The notes under the pieces: model-generated
What the model saw: only the letters and a program-made list of their open reading frames with translations
Told to the model about the DNA's origin: nothing
The model's database searches: none
Shown here: piece by piece, positions 9,729 to 14,602 of the stretch
How the letters are laid out: the number at the start of each line of letters is the position of its first letter
Position numbering within the stretch: the first letter of the stretch is position 1
Source of the DNA: SURF-32 sp964648365
GTDB lineage: Bacteria; Planctomycetota; Phycisphaerae; UBA1845
Length of the DNA stretch: 14,602 bases
Reading direction: 5' to 3'
NCBI GenBank assembly: GCA_964648365.1
Contig: CAZYLK010000161.1
Coordinates: 1 to 14,602 of the forward strand
Position numbers and translations under genes: made by a program

Positions 9729-9757
9729 TTGATTGGGTGCCCGGCCGATGCTAGCGT
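9729..9757 (+). promoter_or_regulatory. Promoter-like element of beta-helix gene 1
   Basis: TTGATT (9729-9734), a 17-bp spacer, then TAGCGT (9752-9757). The element and its surroundings are recognisably conserved at 11978-12007 before the paralogous gene. A GGAGG ribosome site follows at 9789-9793. Confidence 0.45.
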
Positions 9758-9799
9758 GTGGGGTGCAACGGGCGGACATGGGCGCTGCGGAGGTCGTCG

Positions 9800-10825
9800 A
9801 TGCACAGGGTTTGTCTCATCGTGGGCGTCGCTTCATTCGCGACATCGGCGAGTGCCGATGTCATCCGAGTGCCGCAAGATCAGCCGACGATTCAGGCGGG
9901 GATCGACGCCGCCGAACCGGGCGATACCGTAATTGTCGCCGATGGCGTGTGGACGGGTGAGGGCAACCGGGGCATTGAACCCGGTCCGATCGATGTAGTC
10001 AGCAAGAACGGTCCAGGTTCGTGCATCATCGACTGCGAAGGGGCAGATCGGGGGTTTCGTTTTCCCGAGGGTGCCTCCAGCGAGGCACGAGTATCTGGAT
10101 TCACTATTATCAACGGCTATCACCAGTTCCGGGGTGGGGGCATCTTTATTGGGGAGACGAACTCGCCAGTTATCGAAGACTGCGTGATTCGTAACTGCGC
10201 ATCTGGAACTGGCGGGGGCATACAAGCATTTCTGGCGGGGAACCACGGGCCCTTCGTTACAATCAGGAATTGCGTTATTCGCGGCAACCGGGCGACGGGC
10301 AACATCTCTGGCGGCGGCGGAATCAACTCCTATAATGGCCAGATCGTGGTAGAAAACTGCTTGATTGTCGGCAACATGGCACCGATCGGCGCGGGCATCA
10401 CCGACCAAAGGACGTCGTGGTCTGTCGCGCTCATTCGTAGCTGTACGATTATGGGGAACGATTCCGGGGATCGTGACGGCGGATTCGTGCGATTAGGCAT
10501 CGGAGGTGGTTCGATTAGAAACTCAATCGTCCGCGGCAATTCAGGCGCTCAAGTGTCAAGCGATGAAACGACGGTCGCATTCAGCAATATCGAAGGCGGC
10601 TGGCCGGGCGAGGGCAACATTGACAAGAACCCCCGATTCGTCGGCGGTCCGCTGGGGGAGTTCTATCTTTCCAGCAAGAAAACCGGCCACACCAGGAACA
10701 GCCCCTGCATCAACGCGGGCGACGGCACCGCGGGGGAACTCGGCTTGCGGAAGTTCACAACGCGTACGGACGGGAAGCGCGACAACAAGGCCGTGGACAT
10801 GGGATACCACTATCCCAGGCCATAG
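9800..10825 (+). CDS. Secreted right-handed parallel beta-helix protein, copy 1
   Basis: A 341-residue protein. The ATG at 9800 is chosen over an upstream in-frame ATG (9758) because GGAGG lies 6 nt before it and a signal peptide begins there (MHRVCLIVGVASFATSASA, cut before D20). Mature residues open with DVIRVPQDQPTIQAGIDAAE, the usual start of a parallel beta-helix. Rungs follow with recurring (V/I)xNCxIxGN motifs, such as IRNCVIRGN and VENCLIVGN. The last 76 residues, from GGWPGEGNIDKNPRFV to VDMGYHYPRP, form a conserved terminal module also found in the paralogue at 12051-13301; such tails are common in planctomycete surface proteins. No pectate-lyase or other catalytic motif is evident, so a surface or polysaccharide-binding role is only inferred. 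Its stop faces the convergent membrane-protein gene 14 bp away. Confidence 0.88.
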   Translation: MHRVCLIVGVASFATSASADVIRVPQDQPTIQAGIDAAEPGDTVIVADGVWTGEGNRGIEPGPIDVVSKNGPGSCIIDCEGADRGFRFPEGASSEARVSGFTIINGYHQFRGGGIFIGETNSPVIEDCVIRNCASGTGGGIQAFLAGNHGPFVTIRNCVIRGNRATGNISGGGGINSYNGQIVVENCLIVGNMAPIGAGITDQRTSWSVALIRSCTIMGNDSGDRDGGFVRLGIGGGSIRNSIVRGNSGAQVSSDETTVAFSNIEGGWPGEGNIDKNPRFVGGPLGEFYLSSKKTGHTRNSPCINAGDGTAGELGLRKFTTRTDGKRDNKAVDMGYHYPRP

Positions 10826-10839
10826 GCGAAGACCGGCCG

Positions 10840-11514
10840 TCAGCGCGGCTTGTCGCGACGCAGTGTCTTTCGGCTCTGTTCGTGGAGTGACTCCAAGGCA
10901 TTGCCCACCGATGAAACGGTGCGGGCCGTGCCCGGCAGCTTTGACGGAACACGCGGAGGCTCGGGCGCAGACTCGCCTGTAGGCGGTGTGTGAAGTTCTC
11001 GGCGCCAGAAGCCCCGCAGGTCTTTCCTACCAAAGCGTGACGCCCAGCCCTCCGCGCGATCTCCCGTTCCTTCCGGCGCCGCCATGATCGCCAGCACGCG
11101 CGCGGCTTGCCCGACGGTGGCCATGATGAGTCCACTGACCACGGAGACAATCAAGTAAGCGAAGTCATCGTATGAGGCACGAGAAGGAATACTATCCCCG
11201 CGTTGGATGAGCAGCCCCACCAGCCCCAGCACGAGCCCGACCACCAGCACCAACAGGCTCAGGAACGCCGCAAACAACCCCAGCACGCGAAGCCAGTATC
11301 CGAGTATGAACAGTGTCCCGATTTCCCCGACGACGTCTATCGAATGCGATTCTTGGGAAGCCTCTCGCCGCTGTGCTGACCGCCACTGCTCAGCTTCCGC
11401 GCGCGCAGTTTGCCGCTCGGTGAATGCTCGCCATTCGTCGTCCGTCTCGGTGGATCGGGAGACGACGTTGCCGGTCCGCGGGTCGGTGAACTCGGGCGGG
11501 GGGACGTCGGGCAT
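10840..11514 (-). CDS. Hypothetical small membrane protein, copy 1
   Basis: A 224-residue protein. The frame stays open to 11904, but the ATG at 11514 has an AAGGA ribosome site 9 nt before it and begins a sensible protein (MPDVPPPEFTDPRTGNVVSR), whereas the upstream part is low-complexity Arg/Pro. Residues 1-60 are hydrophilic and charged, with a likely helix around 25-52. Two adjacent membrane helices lie near 63-103, one rich in Leu, Val and Gly (FLSLLVLVVGLVLGLVGLLI), and a third near 118-145. The C-terminal tail (146-224) is basic with a Pro-rich stretch. No known family is recognised. It converges on the beta-helix gene and is duplicated with it, so a shared role such as anchoring or export is possible but unproven. 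Confidence 0.75.
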   Translation of the reverse strand: MPDVPPPEFTDPRTGNVVSRSTETDDEWRAFTERQTARAEAEQWRSAQRREASQESHSIDVVGEIGTLFILGYWLRVLGLFAAFLSLLVLVVGLVLGLVGLLIQRGDSIPSRASYDDFAYLIVSVVSGLIMATVGQAARVLAIMAAPEGTGDRAEGWASRFGRKDLRGFWRRELHTPPTGESAPEPPRVPSKLPGTARTVSSVGNALESLHEQSRKTLRRDKPR

Positions 11515-11659
11515 GGCGCACGGTCCTTGCAGCGTGAAAGCGTCAGCCGTCGTTCGGGCGCTGCCGACCGTCGCCACCGGAGCCCGTGGACGCCGACGCT
11601 GCCTCATCGTCGGCCGGCGCGTGGATGATCGCCCCATCCGGCGGCGGTGGCAACTCCCC

Positions 11660-11679
11660 GCGACCGCGGGGGCGGTCGC
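11660..11679. other. Perfect 8-bp hairpin upstream of membrane-protein copy 1
   Basis: GCGACCGC (11660-11667), loop GGGG, GCGGTCGC (11672-11679). It lies about 145 bp before the gene's start and is repeated identically at 14136-14155. The rest of 11515-11977 has no convincing gene; a partly open minus-strand frame at 11543-11692 is discussed under findings. Confidence 0.5.
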
Positions 11680-11977
11680 AGCCGGCCCAGAAACATTAAT
11701 TGGGCGCTTCCGGTCGGTGCTTGTCGCGGGCGAGCCGCGTAGCGGCCGCGCCCGATCGTGAGCGACGCGATAACTCGGCGACATCGGCGGCCGATCAGTC
11801 CCGCCGTTCCGAGGCGTATTCTGCGGTGCGAGCGGACGCCCGCCAGCGCCGTCCGTCACCGTGGCGATGCTCGCGGTACGATCGCGACCGGTGGCAACGG
11901 GCAACGAAACGACCGGTCAAGCAGCGCGATTGCGCGATGGAGCCAAGCCGGGCGATGAAGCGATAAGCTACACGCGC

Positions 11978-12007
11978 TTGACTCGCGCGCCCGGCCCGTG
12001 CTACTCT
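11978..12007 (+). promoter_or_regulatory. Promoter-like element of beta-helix gene 2
   Basis: TTGACT (11978-11983), an 18-bp spacer, then TACTCT (12002-12007), ending 43 bp before the ATG. It aligns with the element at 9729-9757, including a shared CCCGGCC in the spacer. A GGGAGG ribosome site lies at 12039-12044. Confidence 0.45.
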
Positions 12008-12050
12008 GGGGGGCGTAGGGGGCTGTCACGGGATGCCTGGGAGGTAGCGG

Positions 12051-13301
12051 ATGTATAGGCTTGGTCTCATCCCGTCCGTCATCTTATTCGCGGCGTCGGC
12101 AGACGCGGATATCATCCGCGTGCCGCAGGACCAGCCGACGATTCAGGCGGGGTTGGATGCAGCACGCGACGGCGACACTGTCTTGGTTGCCGATGGGGTT
12201 TACTCCGGCCGCGGCAATCGTAACCTGACATGGAACGCCAAGTCGCTGGTCTTGAAGTCAGAGAATGGACCAGAAAACTGCATCGTGGACGGCAAGAACT
12301 ATTCCTATCCAGGTGTGTACCTCGGCCGATTCGAGCGACGCAGGCATCCCACGATTGAGGGGTTCACGTTTCGGCGGTTCTTTACTGGGATTGAGTCTCA
12401 ATTCTCGCGGGATCTCACGATCCGGAGATGCATAGTCACCGACAGCCGCTACATCGGGGTTGCGCTCAAGCAGGGAACGGCGCGGATTGAAAGTTGCCTG
12501 ATCGTGGGCAACAGAGGCCAAAGAGGAGCGGGCGTTGTCGTAGAATCCTATGGCAATAGCGGGAGGTCCACGACGGATGTAGTAGTTGTCAACACTATTA
12601 TCCGAGGGAACCTTGCAAACTCCGATGCGAATCAGAGCGGGATCGGGGCTGGCCTGTATTGTACGATGACTGACCTTGGCAACGCAGGTCCAACCGTCAC
12701 GCTCGCCAATTGTATTGTCTCAGATAATGTGGCAGAACCGCGCTACATGGGGGTAAGCGCAGGTGGCGGAATTGCGTGCAGTACCTTGAGCGCCGTCAGC
12801 ATTATCAACTCGCTTATCACAAATAACGAAGCGGGGATCGGCGGCGGCATCTACGTCGTCGATGGCGCCAGCGTCGATGTCGTGAACTGCAGCATCGTCG
12901 GCAACCGGGCCACCGATGATCGCATCCAGCCGGGGGGAGGCGTCTATGCCTCTGACTTCTACGAGCCTGTCACGACGACGCTGCGCAACTGCATACTGAG
13001 CAATAATAAGCCCGATCAAGCGGCGGAAGCCGACGGCGCGATCGTTTCGGTCGGATATTCGAGTATTCGCGGCGGCTGGCCGGGCGAAGGCAACATCGAC
13101 AAGAATCCGCGATTTGTCGCCGGTCCGCTGGGTGAGTTCTATCTTTCCAGCAAGAAGACCGGTCACACCAGGAATAGCCCATGCATCAACGCGGGTGACG
13201 GCACGGCAGGCGAGCTCGGCTTGCGGAAGTTCACAACGCGTACGGACGGGAAGCGCGACAACAAGGCCGTGGACATGGGATACCACTATCCCAGGCCATA
13301 G
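12051..13301 (+). CDS. Secreted right-handed parallel beta-helix protein, copy 2
   Basis: A 416-residue paralogue of the protein at 9800-10825. GGGAGG ends 6 nt before the ATG. The signal peptide MYRLGLIPSVILFAASADA is cut before D20, and the mature protein opens DIIRVPQDQPTIQAGLDAAR, nearly as in copy 1. The middle differs strongly and is longer, with rungs such as IRRCIVTDSRYIG, LANCIVSDN, IINSLITNNEAGIGGGIY, VVNCSIVGNRA and LRNCILSNN. The last 76 residues match copy 1 at 75 positions (one Gly/Ala change). No catalytic motif is visible. It is probably cell-surface or secreted; the ligand or substrate is unknown. Its stop faces the second membrane-protein copy 14 bp away. Confidence 0.88.
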   Translation: MYRLGLIPSVILFAASADADIIRVPQDQPTIQAGLDAARDGDTVLVADGVYSGRGNRNLTWNAKSLVLKSENGPENCIVDGKNYSYPGVYLGRFERRRHPTIEGFTFRRFFTGIESQFSRDLTIRRCIVTDSRYIGVALKQGTARIESCLIVGNRGQRGAGVVVESYGNSGRSTTDVVVVNTIIRGNLANSDANQSGIGAGLYCTMTDLGNAGPTVTLANCIVSDNVAEPRYMGVSAGGGIACSTLSAVSIINSLITNNEAGIGGGIYVVDGASVDVVNCSIVGNRATDDRIQPGGGVYASDFYEPVTTTLRNCILSNNKPDQAAEADGAIVSVGYSSIRGGWPGEGNIDKNPRFVAGPLGEFYLSSKKTGHTRNSPCINAGDGTAGELGLRKFTTRTDGKRDNKAVDMGYHYPRP

Positions 13302-14168
13302 GCGAAGACCGGCCGTCAGCGCGGCTTGTCGCGACGCAGTGTCTTTCGGCTCTGTTCGTGGAGTGACTCCAAGGCATTGCCCACCGATGAAACGGTGCGG
13401 GCCGTGCCCGGCAGCTTTGACGGAACACGCGGAGGCTCGGGCGCAGACTCGCCTGTAGGCGGTGTGTGAAGTTCTCGGCGCCAGAAGCCCCGCAGGTCTT
13501 TCCTACCAAAGCGTGACGCCCAGCCCTCCGCGCGATCTCCCGTTCCTTCCGGCGCCGCCATGATCGCCAGCACGCGCGCGGCTTGCCCGACGGTGGCCAT
13601 GATGAGTCCACTGACCACGGAGACAATCAAGTAAGCGAAGTCATCGTATGAGGCACGAGAAGGAATACTATCCCCGCGTTGGATGAGCAGCCCCACCAGC
13701 CCCAGCACGAGCCCGACCACCAGCACCAACAGGCTCAGGAACGCCGCAAACAACCCCAGCACGCGAAGCCAGTATCCGAGTATGAACAGTGTCCCGATTT
13801 CCCCGACGACGTCTATCGAATGCGATTCTTGGGAAGCCTCTCGCCGCTGTGCTGACCGCCACTGCTCAGCTTCCGCGCGCGCAGTTTGCCGCTCGGTGAA
13901 TGCTCGCCATTCGTCGTCCGTCTCGGTGGATCGGGAGACGACGTTGCCGGTCCGCGGGTCGGTGAACTCGGGCGGGGGGACGTCGGGCATGGCGCACGGT
14001 CCTTGCAGCGTGAAAGCGTCAGCCGTCGTTCGGGCGCTGCCGACCGTCGCCACCGGAGCCCGTGGACGCCGACGCTGCCTCATCGTCGGCCGGCGCGTGG
14101 ATGATCGCCCCATCCGGCGGCGGTGGCAACTCCCCGCGACCGCGGGGGCGGTCGCAGCCGGCCCAGAA
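13215..14168. repeat. Exact 954-bp duplicated block, copy 2
   Basis: Identical to 10739-11692 by direct reading. Just left of it the two copies differ at 16 of 147 positions (10592-10738 against 13068-13214), so identity changes abruptly at the boundary. Confidence 0.93.
13316..13990 (-). CDS. Hypothetical small membrane protein, copy 2
   Basis: A 224-residue protein identical in sequence to the one encoded at 10840-11514, with the same ATG (13990), AAGGA ribosome site and predicted membrane helices (about 63-103 and 118-145). The upstream frame is open to 14299 and would overlap the divergent DUF2283-like gene, so the long form is rejected. It converges with beta-helix gene 2. Complete identity of both copies implies recent duplication, gene conversion or, less likely, an assembly duplication; the differing flanks argue against the last. 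Confidence 0.75.
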   Translation of the reverse strand: MPDVPPPEFTDPRTGNVVSRSTETDDEWRAFTERQTARAEAEQWRSAQRREASQESHSIDVVGEIGTLFILGYWLRVLGLFAAFLSLLVLVVGLVLGLVGLLIQRGDSIPSRASYDDFAYLIVSVVSGLIMATVGQAARVLAIMAAPEGTGDRAEGWASRFGRKDLRGFWRRELHTPPTGESAPEPPRVPSKLPGTARTVSSVGNALESLHEQSRKTLRRDKPR

Positions 14169-14237
14169 CACTTTGGGCGCTTCCGGTCGGTTCTTGTCGC
14201 GGCCGGCTCTCGCGGGTAGTCCCCCGGCGGGTCTGAC

Positions 14238-14528
14238 ATGGCTTCACCAGCAATCCAACTCAGCTTCGAATGCTCAATCAGCGCATGTGACGACGGCACG
14301 TTGGAGGCGGTGTATCTTCAGGTGGCCCAGGGCCAGGCCGAGCGGACCGTCGAGGTCATCCAGGACATCCTCATGGCCGACTACGACGCGGCCGGCCATC
14401 TGCTGGGCTTTGAGTTGCTCGCCCCGGTGAGGCTGGCCGACATGCTGCGGGTCGTGGACCCGCCCATCCGGCCGAAGTTCCAACGCTTCGTCGAGAAGGC
14501 CGCCCCGCAGAAGCTTGTGACGGCCTGA
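14238..14528 (+). CDS. DUF2283-like small protein
   Basis: A 96-residue protein. The core (DGTLEAVYLQVAQGQAERTV, then DILMADYDAAGHLLGFELLA) follows the DUF2283 pattern: a strand with alternating hydrophobics, a turn, then D-Y-D-x2-G-x-L-x-G-x-E-(L/I)-L. It lacks membrane segments or a signal peptide, so it is probably cytoplasmic. DUF2283 proteins have no settled function and are sometimes found near toxin-antitoxin genes. The first 18 residues (MASPAIQLSFECSISACD) are an extension of uncertain value. The ribosome site is weak. It is divergent from membrane-protein copy 2, with 247 bp between the start codons. I see no operon partner on the plus strand before the window ends. Confidence 0.75.
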   Translation: MASPAIQLSFECSISACDDGTLEAVYLQVAQGQAERTVEVIQDILMADYDAAGHLLGFELLAPVRLADMLRVVDPPIRPKFQRFVEKAAPQKLVTA

Positions 14529-14561
14529 GCACGGGCGATCTGGCGACCGACGCCAGCGTCA

Positions 14562-14602
14562 CTACCCCTCCGCCTCCAACTCCCGCCGCGCCTCCGCCAT
14601 CT
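14562..14602 (-). CDS. Possible 3' end of a minus-strand gene running off the window
   Basis: The complement of 14562-14602 reads MAEARRELEAEG and a TAG stop (14562-14564), in a frame that stays open to the window edge. The charged Ala/Glu/Arg composition would suit a helical C-terminus. The fragment is too short to name, and it could be chance in high-GC DNA. Confidence 0.3.
   Translation of the reverse strand, partial: MAEARRELEAEG

Larger units (their letters stand above)
10739..11692. repeat. Exact 954-bp duplicated block, copy 1
   Basis: Reading line by line, it is identical to 13215-14168 (offset 2476). It holds the last 87 bp of beta-helix gene 1, the entire minus-strand membrane-protein gene and 178 bp upstream of that gene. 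Homology continues about 35 bp further with substitutions and an indel, then ends. Confidence 0.93.

Noticed and set aside
11515..11904. 130-residue N-terminal extension of membrane-protein copy 1
   Set aside because: It is low-complexity Arg/Pro/Ala sequence that differs between copies beyond the duplicated block, while the ATG at 11514 has a good ribosome site.

Overview
The window looks like a piece of a high-GC planctomycete (Planctomycetota) genome, probably a draft or metagenome assembly: it contains a scaffold gap of exactly 100 N. The phylum call is an inference. It rests on secreted parallel beta-helix proteins ending in a DMGYHYP tail, an SBBP-type beta-propeller protein, an RND adaptor with Cys/His motifs, and many dispersed hairpin repeats whose spurious translations (GTGFQPV, MPVPR, ITAWKAVP) I associate with planctomycete intergenic DNA.

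Left third (109-6022, minus strand): a heavy-metal efflux operon. From a promoter-like site at 5994-6022 it runs through a small Cys-rich exported protein, a CzcB/CusB-type periplasmic adaptor with a doubled CxxHGxPE-CxxC module, and a CzcA-type RND pump. No outer-membrane channel gene (TolC/CzcC type) is present in the window. The gene spacers carry structured DNA: two hairpin repeats upstream of the adaptor gene; between adaptor and pump, a GC-rich perfect hairpin and two inverted arrays of an 8-bp repeat.

Middle (6000-8060): a repeat-rich stretch around the assembly gap. It is followed on the minus strand by an apparent operon of a Phd/XRE-like DNA-binding protein and two small membrane proteins. 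Upstream of the DNA-binding gene lie a 28-bp tandem duplication of its ribosome-binding and start region and a short decayed reading frame resembling the C-terminus of a RelE/ParE toxin.

Right half (8064-14602): a secreted eight-repeat beta-propeller protein, then a two-gene cassette present twice in tandem. Each cassette has a promoter-like element, a secreted beta-helix protein on the plus strand, and a convergent small membrane protein on the minus strand. The copies are a mosaic: beta-helix ends conserved, beta-helix middles strongly diverged, and a 954-bp block (10739-11692 = 13215-14168) identical by direct reading. A DUF2283-like gene and the edge of another minus-strand reading frame close the window.

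The strongest unexplained signals are the covarying hairpin repeat family (six copies, one interrupted by the gap) and the mosaic tandem cassette, which resembles a system that diversifies a secreted protein while keeping its ends and partner constant. That reading is inference.
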